Source: JAIQFL01 sp035295745 | GTDB taxonomy: Bacteria > Acidobacteriota > Terriglobia > Bryobacterales > Bryobacteraceae | Reading direction: 5' to 3' | Assembly (NCBI GenBank): GCA_035295745.1 | Contig: DATGIL010000023.1 | Span: forward strand, 1 to 64,000 | DNA length: 64,000 bases | Part shown: positions 1 through 8,814 of the stretch, piece by piece | How the letters are laid out: the number at the start of each line of letters is the position of its first letter | Position numbering within the stretch: the stretch's first letter is position 1 | Translations under genes and position numbers: made by a program | Notes under the pieces: model-generated | The model's input: the letters and a program-made list of their open reading frames with translations, nothing else | Database searches by the model: none | What the model was told of the DNA's origin: nothing

Positions 1-16
1 CCCACATACGATGAGG

Positions 17-208
17 CATCGCTTGCTTACGCGCGCGGCTCGTAAGCACACGTATCGCGCGAAACGTATTTGGGTAGTTTACGAGCCGCGACTTCGGGTA
101 GGCTACGAGCCGCGACCGTGAGGGAGCGTCTCTGCCCTCTGATTGGTGATCGCTTGGCGACGCGCGCGGCTCGTCAGTGTTTTGCGAGCCGGGACCCGTG
201 AAGGGGCG
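17..208. repeat. Two tandem copies of a dispersed GC-rich palindromic repeat
   Basis: The first copy covers about 17-127. Its left arm reads CGCTTGCTTACGCGCG then GGCTCGT, and its right arm reads TACGAGCCGCGACCGTGAGG. A second, more diverged copy covers about 148-208. The same arms recur at 10847, 26745, 34750, 38917, 41865 and 63600, nearly always between genes. No transposase is linked, so this looks like a REP/MITE-like element. Family membership was judged by eye. Confidence 0.75.
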
Positions 209-660
209 TCTCCACGTTGGAGCGATCGACGCATGGACAAAGTCGAGCTCAGCAAGCGATCTCCGGATTCTTCACAGCTTCTCACCTGGGCAAGTGTTCT
301 TGCCAAAATACGAGACCGTCCGGCCCGACGAGCGCGTCCGACAGAACCACGGCGGCGAAGAGCGACAGCAGCGCGAACGGGAGCCGCAGACCGGGAACGA
401 GAATGCACGCAATCGAGTGGGAGTAGGTTTCGCAGGCTAATCGTGAACCCTTATGTTATCGTTATGACGGAGCGGAAAGCGGGGCCGTCGACGACGCCTG
501 CGGGGCCGGTCCAGGCATCGATAGCTACGTTGACCCCGGTCTTGGTGCTAATCCGAAGACCGTGGGCAATCGGCTGAAAGCTGACACAGGGCATTCCTAA
601 CGATTGTTGAATGAACCGCCTTTCCGCGTGGCGGCACATTCAAGTCTGGAGGCTCAAATC
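209..660. other. Intergenic stretch with no recognisable gene
   Basis: Short open frames exist on both strands (for example 143-577 plus and 451-639 minus). Their translations are arginine/proline-rich or lack family resemblance and good ribosome sites, so none is annotated. The leader of the following protease gene lies at the right-hand end. Confidence 0.5.
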
Positions 661-1755
661 GTGGTAAACATTTCAGCGTCAGTAGGTCAAGGCGGACTCA
701 ACAAGCATGCGGACGTTCTTGCGATTCAGCAAGCACTGAATCGAATCTTGCCAAATCAGGGCGGCCCGGCCCCCAAGCTCAAAGAAGACGGCTTGGCCGG
801 CCCGAAGACAATCGGGGCGATCACCAGGCTCCAGAGAGCCAACGTTGGTTTGGCTGCCGATGGACGCATCGACGTACACGGCCCTACGCTTGCCCGCCTC
901 AACAGCCTGCTTGGCAGCAAGCCGGCTCCGCAACCGCCTGCCCCCAAATTCACGGACAAGAATCTCTACGCTCCCGGCGGGCCTACCGCCAACGATATCA
1001 AGCAAGACGTATTCGGCGATTGCTACTTTGTCGCCACTCTGGGAGCGGTCGCGCAGGAGAATCCCAAAATCATCAAGGAGGCCATCTATTACGATCCCAA
1101 CTCGCAACAGTTCCGCGTGCGGCTCTACGACATGAAAGGTCATGTGAAATACCTCTGGGTGACACAGACGGAACTGCAGGATAACGTAAATCGCCAGGGC
1201 GGCAGCTATGTCGACAACACCGGAGTGTACGAACGCACCTGGCCCGCCGTTATCGAAACTGCATATGCCAAGTTGTTTGACACCAATCCGCAAGACGGGT
1301 TGGGTGAAGGATATTCGAAGATCATCAAGGGAGGCTGGCCTTCCGACGCCATGATGGCGATTACGGGAAACGCCGGAACCCAAGTGACTTACCACTACTA
1401 TCTGACACTTGGTACCTATGGTTCCGTGGCCCTGCTGGGCGCAAAAGTTTCGACTTCATTGCAGCAACACAAGGGCGTCACCTTGTGGTCGGTGCCTGAG
1501 GTCGACTCCCGCAGCCTGTGGCAGAAGTTGTCCGGCGCTCCAATCCCCCAAGATGGACTGGTGGACAACCACGTCTATACGGTCGTGTCGATGGCGCTGA
1601 ATGGAACGGACTGGAACGTCACAGTCCGGAATCCTTGGGGAACCAACATGGGCGTTGGGGAAGGCCAAGACACTAAATCGGCCACGATGACTGTCTCGCT
1701 GCGGAATCTGGTGGCGACTGGCGGTCTGAAAGCGTTTCAAGTGAGCAACCAGTAA
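661..1755 (+). CDS. Peptidoglycan-binding / calpain-type (C2) cysteine protease, leaderless
   Basis: The predicted product has 364 residues. Residues about 10-84 form a peptidoglycan-binding-like repeat domain (SVGQGGLN, then DVLAIQQALN, then DGLAGPKTIGAI). After a proline-rich linker, residues about 100-360 resemble the calpain C2 protease fold. The catalytic triad is visible: Cys121 in VFGDCYF, His304 in DNHVYTVV and Asn324 in VRNPWG. GTG at 661 is chosen because GGAGG lies 8 bases upstream; an in-frame TTG at 604 has no such site. There is no signal peptide, although the N-terminal domain normally binds cell wall. That layout is familiar from effectors of contact-dependent secretion (inference). 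A small exported protein follows 13 bases downstream. Confidence 0.8.
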   Translation: MVNISASVGQGGLNKHADVLAIQQALNRILPNQGGPAPKLKEDGLAGPKTIGAITRLQRANVGLAADGRIDVHGPTLARLNSLLGSKPAPQPPAPKFTDKNLYAPGGPTANDIKQDVFGDCYFVATLGAVAQENPKIIKEAIYYDPNSQQFRVRLYDMKGHVKYLWVTQTELQDNVNRQGGSYVDNTGVYERTWPAVIETAYAKLFDTNPQDGLGEGYSKIIKGGWPSDAMMAITGNAGTQVTYHYYLTLGTYGSVALLGAKVSTSLQQHKGVTLWSVPEVDSRSLWQKLSGAPIPQDGLVDNHVYTVVSMALNGTDWNVTVRNPWGTNMGVGEGQDTKSATMTVSLRNLVATGGLKAFQVSNQ

Positions 1756-1768
1756 CTAAGAGGGAGAA

Positions 1769-2209
1769 ATGAGACCATGGAAAAACGCGAGCATCGTAGT
1801 GGCGTTAGCTATGTCGGCCTGGGGGTGCGGCATGGCAGAAATTAAAGTATTCCAACCGAAGCCGCTCGACAACTTGAAGGAAGTTCCGGCCACAGATGAC
1901 AGTAAGAAACTCGACGCCGAAGTAACAGCCTTCCTTCGAAATCAGTATGCAATCGCGTCGGCGCGCTACTATCAGGCGCCGGGAGAAATCCCGTGGATCG
2001 CGATTTCGAAATCGGTTCAGAACCAGATGGCGGAGAAGTCGATCCAGCGGACAATGTTCGACTGGTATGAACCGGGTATCGACTTCGTGGAGGTCTATCC
2101 CGAGGGCAAGAACGCCTTCGCGGTAGCGATGCCGACGGGGACGAAATCCAACGCGGACAAGCTGGTCGGGTTTTACATCTTGAGCGCTAATGCTGCTGCG
2201 AAGAAATGA
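1769..2209 (+). CDS. Small exported protein, possibly a lipoprotein or immunity partner
   Basis: The 146-residue product has an N-terminal hydrophobic signal (KNASIVVALAMSAWGCG). A cysteine at residue 20 could be a weak lipobox, since the residues before it (AWG) are not a canonical match. The mature part has no family I recognise. It is polar, contains several aromatic residues and ends in an alanine/lysine tail. The gene starts 13 bases after the calpain-type protease and a purine-rich AAGAGGGAG stretch precedes the ATG, so the two are probably co-transcribed. If the protease is a secreted effector, a periplasmic immunity role for this protein would fit, but nothing in its own sequence proves that. 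Confidence 0.6.
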   Translation: MRPWKNASIVVALAMSAWGCGMAEIKVFQPKPLDNLKEVPATDDSKKLDAEVTAFLRNQYAIASARYYQAPGEIPWIAISKSVQNQMAEKSIQRTMFDWYEPGIDFVEVYPEGKNAFAVAMPTGTKSNADKLVGFYILSANAAAKK

Positions 2210-2374
2210 CCTGAGGAGCTTGGGGAACGAAGAGTTCGCTTTAATGACGAATCAGTCGCCCGGCGCTTGAGCCCGGACGGGAACCTTACGAATCGGCCGC
2301 GGAGTGTCGAGCATGCCACTTGCGGCCGTGCGCCGTGTGGTGGAGAGCTTTACTTCAATCGGCCACAACTTCAT

Positions 2375-2412
2375 TTGGGCATCTACAGGAGATGGTGCTA
2401 TACTCCTGTAGA
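2375..2412 (+). promoter_or_regulatory. padR promoter with overlapping 10-bp inverted-repeat operator
   Basis: A perfect inverted repeat, TCTACAGGAG (2382-2391) and CTCCTGTAGA (2403-2412), is separated by 11 bases. It lies over a good promoter: TTGGGC (2375-2380), an 18-base spacer, and the extended -10 element TGCTATACT with TATACT at 2399-2404. The padR ATG follows at 2420. A dimeric PadR repressor bound here would block its own promoter. The palindrome and promoter boxes are seen directly; binding by this PadR is inferred from the family's autoregulatory habit. Confidence 0.7.
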
Positions 2413-2419
2413 CGGTCAA

Positions 2420-2755
2420 ATGAAAGAGAAATCTGAAGTACTTCAGGGAACGCTCGACCTTCTCGTGTTAAAGACACTCGACGTCCTGGGCCCCATGCAT
2501 GGCTACGGCATCGCCCAACGCATTCAACAGGTTTCTGAAGAAATCCTGCAGCTCAACCAGGGCACGCTCTACCCAGCGCTGCTCCGCCTCGAACAGCGAG
2601 GCTGGCTAGCCTCCGACTGGGGCATCTCGGATAATAACCGCCGGGCTCGCTTCTACTCTCTGACCCGCGCCGGTCGCAAACAGCTTGCCGAGGAGCGCCT
2701 CAAGTGGAAGCGCGTCTCGGGTGCCATCGAGCGCCTCCTCGACGCCGGAGTCTAG
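2420..2755 (+). CDS. PadR-family transcriptional repressor
   Basis: The 111-residue product is the compact PadR form typical of acidobacterial permease operons. The winged helix is recognisable from LQGTLDLLVLKTL, GPMHGYGIAQRI, NQGTLYPALLRLEQRGW and ARFYSLTRAGRKQL. The ATG at 2420 is preferred over an upstream frame opening at 2267, because homology begins at MKEKSEVLQGT and the upstream extension would run through the promoter and operator. The stop codon is 4 bases before the TTG start of the following permease, so the two form one transcription unit. The repressor probably controls itself and the permease through the palindrome just upstream. Its inducer is unknown. Confidence 0.9.
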   Translation: MKEKSEVLQGTLDLLVLKTLDVLGPMHGYGIAQRIQQVSEEILQLNQGTLYPALLRLEQRGWLASDWGISDNNRRARFYSLTRAGRKQLAEERLKWKRVSGAIERLLDAGV

Positions 2756-2759
2756 CCCC

Positions 2760-5462
2760 TTGCGCGCCATACTCTGTCGCCTCGCCGCCATCTTCCGCCA
2801 GCGCTCACTCGACCGCCAGTTGGAGGAGGAACTTCGCTTTCATCTCGACATGGAGGCCGACGCTAACCGCAGACGCGGCATGTCCGCGCCCGATGCCAGA
2901 CTCGCTGCTCGCCGTTGTTTCGGCGCGCCGGCCAACATCGCGGAAATCTATCGCGAACAGAGAGGATTACCCGTGCTCGAAACCCTTTTCAAGGATCTCT
3001 TCTACGGCCTACGCACGCTCCGACGCAACCGGGGCTTCGCCGCCATCGCAGTGCTGTCCCTTGCACTCGGCATCGGCGCGAACACCGCCATCTTCAGCAT
3101 TATCGAAGCCGTCATGCTGCGCCCCCTTCCAGTTCCCGCACCAGCAAGCCTCGTTTCCGTCGGCGACCCGGGCCGGCCTGACCACCTCTTGTCCGGCACC
3201 CCACTGCTCGATATCTTCTCCTACCCGCTATATGTGCGCCTGCGCGACCATAACACCGTATTCACCGGCCTCCTAGCCTCGGGTGGCGTCGCTCCGCTCG
3301 AAGTGAACGACGCCTTAGGAGCTTCAGAACCCGTCCGAGGCCGCCTCGTGTCAGGCAACTACTTCGATGTGCTCGGCGTCCACGCCGCCCTGGGACGCAC
3401 TTTCACCTCCGATGATGAGTCCAGGCCCGGAGCCGCGCCCTTCGTCGTTATCAGCGATGAGTACTGGGCCCGCCACTTCGCCCGTGCCGGCGACGCTCTC
3501 GGCCGCGTGATTCGGCTCAATGGTTTCGCCTTCACCATCGTGGGTGTCGGGCCCCGCGGCTTCGCGGGCGAGGTAACCGGCTCTCCCGCCGACCTCTGGA
3601 TTCCTTTGTCCATGCAAGCCCAGGTGAACCACGCCGATTCCCTCCTCAACGACAACAAGGCCAACTGGCTTCTCTTCCTCGGACGGCTGAAAGACGGCGT
3701 GTCAGTGGCTGCGGCCCGCTCGCAAGTCACTTCGCTGGCTGTTAACGCCGTCATTGAACTTGGGGGCTCGGAGTTCAGCGCCAACGACATCGCCATGCTC
3801 CGCCGTCGGACTGTCGAAGTAGCGCCCTGCCCGCGCGGCTTTTCCAGTCTGCGCAAGCGGTTTTCGCAGCCGCTGCTCACCCTGATGATCGTAGTGGGCC
3901 TGGTGCTCCTCATCGCTTGTGCCAATGTGACGAACCTGTTGCTCGCCCGAGCCGCCGGCCGTCAGAAAGAGATCTCGATTCGGCTAGCCATGGGTTCAGG
4001 GCGCCGCCGCCTCGTCCGCCAGTTGCTTACCGAGAGCTTGATGCTGGCTGCTCTCGGAGGAACCCTCGGACTGATCCTCGCCGGATGGGGCAATGCTCTA
4101 CTTCTTCGCATGGCCTCCACCGGAAAGACCCCCATTCCATTGGACGTCCACCTCGACGCAGCGATGCTCGGTTTCACGGCTACCGTCACGATCTTCACGG
4201 GAATCCTCTTCGGCCTTGCGCCCGCGCTTCGTTCCACACAGGTCGATCTCGCCTCGACACTGAAGGAAAACACGCGATCGCTCGGCAGCAGAGGTTGGCA
4301 ACTTGGGAAGCTCCTGGTCGCCGCGCAAGTGGCGTTGTCTCTGCTCCTGCTCGTCGGCGCCGGACTCTTCATTCGAACCCTGATCAATCTGCGAACCCTG
4401 AACGTGGGCTATTCGCGCACCGGTCTTGCAATCATGCGCGTGGACGCCGGCGCCAGCGGCTATACCAAGACGCAGATCCTGCCGTTGGCGCGTCGCATAG
4501 AGGAGCACCTGTCCTCGCTTCCCGGAGTATCGGGTGTCAGCATTTCCTCGAACGGAATATTCAACGGTACCGACGGGATGGTGGACGGACTACGGGTGGA
4601 GGGCTTCACGCCTGTCAGCCATGAAGATACGGCCTGCCATTTCGACGCTGTCGGCCCTCACTATTTTCAAGTGGTAGGCGTGCCCGTACTCGCTGGGCGT
4701 GAATTCGACGAACGCGACGGTCCTGGATCGCAGCTCACCGTGATCATCAATCAGAGCATGGCGCGCTTCTACTTCGGCAGCTCGGACCCACTCGGAAAGG
4801 CGATTCAGGAAGACGACCGGCGATACACCATCGTAGGCGTGGTTGGCGATATGCGCGAGAACGAGCTCAAGGGCAGCGTCGAGAGGCGCCTTTACTGGCC
4901 GGTGATGAGAAGCACCGCTGTGGATGGCCTCAACTTCGAGATAGGGACCCACCCCGATGCCAGCGCGATGATTGAAGTCATCCGGCGTGAATTACAACGG
5001 CTCGAGCCGACCCTGAAAATCACAAACCTGAAGCCGGTTGGGGATCTGATCGACGCCAGTTATAGCGAGGAGCGCCTGATTGCCAAACTGTGCGGGTTCT
5101 TTGGGGCGCTCGCGCTTGTGCTGGCCGCAACCGGCATTTACGGAGTGATGTCGTACGCGATGTCGCGCCGCACGAATGAGATTGGCCTGCGTTTGGCTCT
5201 GGGCGCGAATCGTAAGGATGTTTTGCATATGGTGCTACGCGAGACCATGCATCTGACAATTTCGGGCATCGCGATAGGCTTGCCCGCGGCCTTGGCCGCA
5301 AGCCGCCTGATCGGCGCGTCTCTGGTAGGGCTCACCACCAACGACCCTCCGAGCTTCGTTATCGCGGTGCTGGTTGTTTTGCTAGCTGCCATGCTGGCGG
5401 GTTTCGTCCCTGCCGCCCGGGCCGCGCGCATCGATCCCATGTCGGCGCTCCGGCAGGAATAG
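2760..5462 (+). CDS. MacB/FtsX-type ABC permease (ADOP family) with N-terminal prefix domain
   Basis: The 900-residue product starts with a soluble prefix (RQLEEELRFHLDMEAD...RRGM) found on acidobacterial permeases of this kind. A first transmembrane helix (FAAIAVLSLALGIGANTAIF) and a MacB-like periplasmic core follow. An FtsX block comes next (MIVVGLVLLIACANVTNLLLA), then a second periplasmic core and a final FtsX block ending PAARAARIDPMSALRQE. TTG at 2760 is chosen as start. It lies 4 bases after padR and keeps the complete prefix, whereas an earlier frame opening at 2685 only overlaps padR. There is no ATPase domain or adjacent ATPase gene, as is usual for this group. Substrate unknown; export or mechanotransmission is inferred from MacB. 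Confidence 0.88.
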   Translation: MRAILCRLAAIFRQRSLDRQLEEELRFHLDMEADANRRRGMSAPDARLAARRCFGAPANIAEIYREQRGLPVLETLFKDLFYGLRTLRRNRGFAAIAVLSLALGIGANTAIFSIIEAVMLRPLPVPAPASLVSVGDPGRPDHLLSGTPLLDIFSYPLYVRLRDHNTVFTGLLASGGVAPLEVNDALGASEPVRGRLVSGNYFDVLGVHAALGRTFTSDDESRPGAAPFVVISDEYWARHFARAGDALGRVIRLNGFAFTIVGVGPRGFAGEVTGSPADLWIPLSMQAQVNHADSLLNDNKANWLLFLGRLKDGVSVAAARSQVTSLAVNAVIELGGSEFSANDIAMLRRRTVEVAPCPRGFSSLRKRFSQPLLTLMIVVGLVLLIACANVTNLLLARAAGRQKEISIRLAMGSGRRRLVRQLLTESLMLAALGGTLGLILAGWGNALLLRMASTGKTPIPLDVHLDAAMLGFTATVTIFTGILFGLAPALRSTQVDLASTLKENTRSLGSRGWQLGKLLVAAQVALSLLLLVGAGLFIRTLINLRTLNVGYSRTGLAIMRVDAGASGYTKTQILPLARRIEEHLSSLPGVSGVSISSNGIFNGTDGMVDGLRVEGFTPVSHEDTACHFDAVGPHYFQVVGVPVLAGREFDERDGPGSQLTVIINQSMARFYFGSSDPLGKAIQEDDRRYTIVGVVGDMRENELKGSVERRLYWPVMRSTAVDGLNFEIGTHPDASAMIEVIRRELQRLEPTLKITNLKPVGDLIDASYSEERLIAKLCGFFGALALVLAATGIYGVMSYAMSRRTNEIGLRLALGANRKDVLHMVLRETMHLTISGIAIGLPAALAASRLIGASLVGLTTNDPPSFVIAVLVVLLAAMLAGFVPAARAARIDPMSALRQE

Positions 5463-5489
5463 AGTGATGTGAAGCTGCCGTCAAGTCGT

Positions 5490-5735
5490 GACGTAGCGTT
5501 TACCAATCGGCGGGCGTCCGCCCGGACTATTGATATAAGACAACAGATCCGGCGCGTACAGGAACTCGTCAAAGATGACGGGCTCCGGGTCCATTTCGAG
5601 AAAACCGCGAGGATCGGGCGCCGCCGCTCACTTCGCGCACTCAGCGTAATCGGACGGCGCCGCCAAAGACCCGCTTGAGCAATGTAGTTCTTGCCCGACT
5701 GGCTGGTCCCGCAACTGGGTGGCGGCCTTCATGAC
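5490..5735 (-). pseudogene. Remnant of an AAA+ ATPase of the DUF4143-associated type
   Basis: Minus-strand translation gives a P-loop-like segment (SQSGK, then TTLLKRVFGG in a different frame) at about 5660-5720. At about 5540-5620 it gives DPRGFLEMDPEPVIFDEF followed by LYAPDLLSYI. These match the Walker A and Walker B/sensor regions of small AAA ATPases that carry a C-terminal DUF4143. Frame changes and stops separate the pieces and the C-terminal half is missing, so it is a decayed fragment. Such ATPase genes are often mobile or toxin-linked in soil bacteria. Confidence 0.55.
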
Positions 5736-5867
5736 TGCGCCCGTATTCACGCTCGCGGCGGGAATCCGCCCGTCCTCGTTGCACCTCCAGTAGTACGTTC
5801 ATACGATTGCGCTGTGAGAGTTACCAGATATAATTAAGCAGTACAGGGTCTTTTTAGTCTCTTTACC

Positions 5868-7175
5868 ATGGCAATAGCGATGGCGACGATCCTCACGCTG
5901 CTGGATCTCGCAGTGGGGACGGCCGCACTTTCGAGTGCGTTGTTGTATACCGAAGCGCCGCAATACGATCCTCAGGCCATCCTGCGGGGCGCCGAACGAT
6001 TCCCATCTGGCGCGGTGGTCAAGGTGCTTCGGGGAGGCGCCTCGCGCGTGCTTGCCCCCTCCCTGGCCATCTCCGCAGACGCCGCGATTTCCCCCGACAG
6101 CAGGAATGTCCTCATCGCGGCCAAGGCCAAAGCCGACCAGCCGTGGCAGATCTGGGAAGTGCCGCTGGAAGGCGGTCCACCGCGGCAAGTGACCTTCGGT
6201 GCGGAAGACTGTATCCGGCCGTTCTATGCCGCCGAAGGAAAATTCGTCTACGCGCGGAAAACGGTGCTGGGATACCAGATTGAGATTGCCCCTCTCGCCG
6301 GCGGAAGCGCGCTGCGCCTCACGTACCTGGCCGGCGACTTCCTTCCCGACGCTGTTTTGCGCGATGGACGCGTGCTCTTCGAAGGGCCGTTCCCGGCGGC
6401 ACCCTCCTCGATTCGCGATCTCTACACCGTGTACGCGGACGGTTCCGGTGTGGAGACCCGCCGCTGCGATCATGGACCGGATCGTCACTCAGCGACGGAG
6501 CTGGCGTCGGGCGATACCATCTTTCAGACTGGCGCGGGGCTGGGGCGGTTCACCTCGGCGCGTGCCGGGCAGTTGGACGTGGTGCTTCCCAAAGGGGAGT
6601 ACGTGGGCCCGGTAGCGGAGACTGAGACTGGTGACTGGCTGGCAGCATACCGACCGAGCCGCGCAGACGCGTACTGGATTTGCCGCTTCCGGGCGCGCGC
6701 CGAAGTGCCACCGATAAAGGTGGTGGGGCCTAACGCCTGGCAGCCGCTGCCGGTGCGCATGCGGCCGGCGCCTCCCTATCATCCGTCGAGCCTGGGAAAT
6801 CGCGAGGGCGCCAACCTGCTCTGCCTGAACACATACACTTCGAAAACCCAGCAGATTCCCAAGGGCTCGGTGGCGGAAGTACGGGTGTGGTCCATCGATC
6901 AGCGCGGGGCCATGGTGGCCCTCGGAAAAGCGCCGGTGGAGCCCGACGGGTCGTTCTACGTTCAGACGCCGTCCGAAGCGCCGCTACGTTTCGAACTCCT
7001 GGATCGCGACGGAAAGACTGTCGCCGCGGAAAAGGTTTGGTTTTGGGCGCGCAAGGGGGAGCAGCGCGTGTGTGTCGGCTGTCACGCCGGCCCGGAACGC
7101 GCCCCGGAAAACGTCGCCCCGCAGGTCCTGTTGCGTACGCAAAAGCCGGTGTCCCTGATCAAGCCGGCGAATTAG
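5868..7175 (+). CDS. Exported beta-propeller/c-type heme protein, hydrazine-synthase-alpha-like middle domain
   Basis: The 435-residue product has a hydrophobic N-terminus (ILTLLDLAVGTAALSSALL) that probably acts as signal or anchor. Residues about 40-290 carry repeats of the PD40/TolB-like propeller type (SPDSRNVLIAAKAKADQPWQIWE). The C-terminal part has a short beta domain and ends with one covalent-heme motif, Cys402-Val-Gly-Cys-His406, with PENVAPQVLLR after it. This resembles the domain known from the hydrazine synthase alpha subunit and from many undefined cytochromes; hydrazine synthesis itself is not implied. It is the first gene of a six-gene operon, and the next ORF starts 8 bases after its stop. 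No clear ribosome site supports ATG 5868; ATG 5880 is an alternative. Confidence 0.7.
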   Translation: MAIAMATILTLLDLAVGTAALSSALLYTEAPQYDPQAILRGAERFPSGAVVKVLRGGASRVLAPSLAISADAAISPDSRNVLIAAKAKADQPWQIWEVPLEGGPPRQVTFGAEDCIRPFYAAEGKFVYARKTVLGYQIEIAPLAGGSALRLTYLAGDFLPDAVLRDGRVLFEGPFPAAPSSIRDLYTVYADGSGVETRRCDHGPDRHSATELASGDTIFQTGAGLGRFTSARAGQLDVVLPKGEYVGPVAETETGDWLAAYRPSRADAYWICRFRARAEVPPIKVVGPNAWQPLPVRMRPAPPYHPSSLGNREGANLLCLNTYTSKTQQIPKGSVAEVRVWSIDQRGAMVALGKAPVEPDGSFYVQTPSEAPLRFELLDRDGKTVAAEKVWFWARKGEQRVCVGCHAGPERAPENVAPQVLLRTQKPVSLIKPAN

Positions 7176-7183
7176 GAGAGACC

Positions 7184-8812
7184 ATGCAAATCCGGCTGCT
7201 CATTCCGGTCCTGTTCCTGACGGCCACGGAGCAACCTGCCCCGGCGCCGATCCGGTTCGAGGACGTGACCCACAAAGCGGGCATCCGGTTCGAACACAGT
7301 TTCGGCGCCCAGCAGTTGGGGTCGCTGCTCGAGAGCACCGGAGCCGGTGCGGTCTGGTTCGACTACAACAACGACGGCTACCAGGATCTGTACGTGGTTT
7401 CCGGAAGGCCTTTAGGGGCCGGGATACACCCATACCCCTTGCAAAAGGCGCCCGACCCTGCGCCGCATAACCACCTCTATCGCAATAACCGCGACGGCAC
7501 ATTTACCGATGTGACCGCAGAGGCGGGTGTCGCCCCGGATCTGTTCAGCATGGCAGCCACCGCAGCCGACTACGACAACGACGGCAACCAGGACCTCCTG
7601 GTCACCGGCTACGGCCGCGTCATCCTTTACCGCAATCGAGGCGATGGCACGTTCGAAGACGTCACCGAGAAGGCCGGCATCCATGTTCCTGGGTGGTCGA
7701 TCGGCTCGGCGTGGCTCGACTACGATCGAGATGGGTGCGTAGACCTGTTTGTGGGCCGCTACGTAAAATTCGACCCGTCGTATCGCGCCTTCTACGCTGC
7801 GGACAACTATCCTGGACCGCTGGACTACCCGGCCGAAACGAGCATGCTGTTCCACAACAATTGCGACGGAACCTTCAGCGACGTCTCGGCCAAGTCCGGA
7901 ATCGCTGCCTTCAAGGGACGCGCCATGGGAGCAACGGCAGCCGACTTCGACAGCGACGGCTACCCCGATCTCTTTGTCGCCAACGATAAGACCGCAAACT
8001 TTCTGTTCCACAACCAGCGGGACGGAACATTTAAGGAGATCGCGGTCGAGGCCGGCGTGGCATACGGTCAAAACGGCGAGAACACTTCCGCCATGGGGCC
8101 GGTTTTTGCGGACTTCGACGGCGATGGCAAGTTGGATCTCTGGATTTCAGACTCCAAGTACAACCGCATTTATCGCAATCTCGGCGGTCTGATGTTCGAG
8201 GACACCACTGCGAAGTCCGGTATTTCGCAACTGGCCGCGCAGTATGTCAGTTGGGGGACCACGGCGCAAGACTTCGACAATGACGGACTGCCGGACCTGT
8301 TCATCGTACACGGCGGGTTGATTCACCTGGTTCCCCAGGAACACTCCATCCTCCGCAACCTGGGGAAGTGGAAGTTCGAAGATGTCTCGTCCTCGGCCGG
8401 CCCGTTTTTCGCCGCCAAAACAGGCGTCAAGTCGGTAGGGCGCGGAGCGGCCTTCGCCGATTTTGACAACGACGGACGAATCGACGCGTTCATCGTCAAC
8501 CTGGGCGCACCTGCAGTCCTGCTGCGGAACACGTCGGCAGGTGGGGGACATTGGCTGGGCGTCAAGCTGGTTGGGAAGAAGAGCAACCGGGACGGCATCG
8601 GCGCGAAGGTCGAAGTTGCTGCCGGCGGTGTGCATCAACAACGCGAGCGCGTCGCAGGCTCCGGCTATCTCTCCCAGGACGACGGGCGCGTGCACTTTGG
8701 ACTGGGCAAAGCCGCCCTCGTCGAAAAGCTGACCGTCACCTGGCCCAGCGGCACGGTGCAGACGCTCGACAAGGTGACCCCGGACCGGGTGATCACCATC
8801 GAGGAGAGATAG
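7184..8812 (+). CDS. CRTAC1-family protein: FG-GAP/VCBS propeller with ASPIC/UnbV C-terminus
   Basis: The 542-residue exported protein begins MQIRLLIPVLFLTA. ATG 7184 is preceded by TAGGAGAG and gives a signal peptide; a longer in-frame extension would overlap the previous gene. At least six repeats of the calcium-binding pattern are visible (FDYNNDGYQDLYV, ADYDNDGNQDLLV, LDYDRDGCVDLFVG, ADFDSDGYPDLFVA, ADFDGDGKLDLWI, QDFDNDGLPDLFI), each followed by LYRN/FHN and DGTFxDV. These predict a seven-bladed integrin-like propeller. Residues about 445-540 are the ASPIC/UnbV domain (WLGVKLVGKKSNRDGIGAKV, then WPSG). The role in bacteria is poorly defined; extracytoplasmic binding or scaffolding is likely. 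The next gene begins 2 bases after its stop. Confidence 0.85.
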   Translation: MQIRLLIPVLFLTATEQPAPAPIRFEDVTHKAGIRFEHSFGAQQLGSLLESTGAGAVWFDYNNDGYQDLYVVSGRPLGAGIHPYPLQKAPDPAPHNHLYRNNRDGTFTDVTAEAGVAPDLFSMAATAADYDNDGNQDLLVTGYGRVILYRNRGDGTFEDVTEKAGIHVPGWSIGSAWLDYDRDGCVDLFVGRYVKFDPSYRAFYAADNYPGPLDYPAETSMLFHNNCDGTFSDVSAKSGIAAFKGRAMGATAADFDSDGYPDLFVANDKTANFLFHNQRDGTFKEIAVEAGVAYGQNGENTSAMGPVFADFDGDGKLDLWISDSKYNRIYRNLGGLMFEDTTAKSGISQLAAQYVSWGTTAQDFDNDGLPDLFIVHGGLIHLVPQEHSILRNLGKWKFEDVSSSAGPFFAAKTGVKSVGRGAAFADFDNDGRIDAFIVNLGAPAVLLRNTSAGGGHWLGVKLVGKKSNRDGIGAKVEVAAGGVHQQRERVAGSGYLSQDDGRVHFGLGKAALVEKLTVTWPSGTVQTLDKVTPDRVITIEER

Positions 8813-8814
8813 GC

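Noticed and set aside
143..577. Plus-strand frame before the calpain-type gene
   Set aside because: Arginine-rich, begins within the dispersed repeat, no ribosome site and no family resemblance.
5868..7175. True hydrazine synthase alpha subunit
   Set aside because: Only the single-heme middle-type domain is similar; beta and gamma subunits and the anammox setting are absent.
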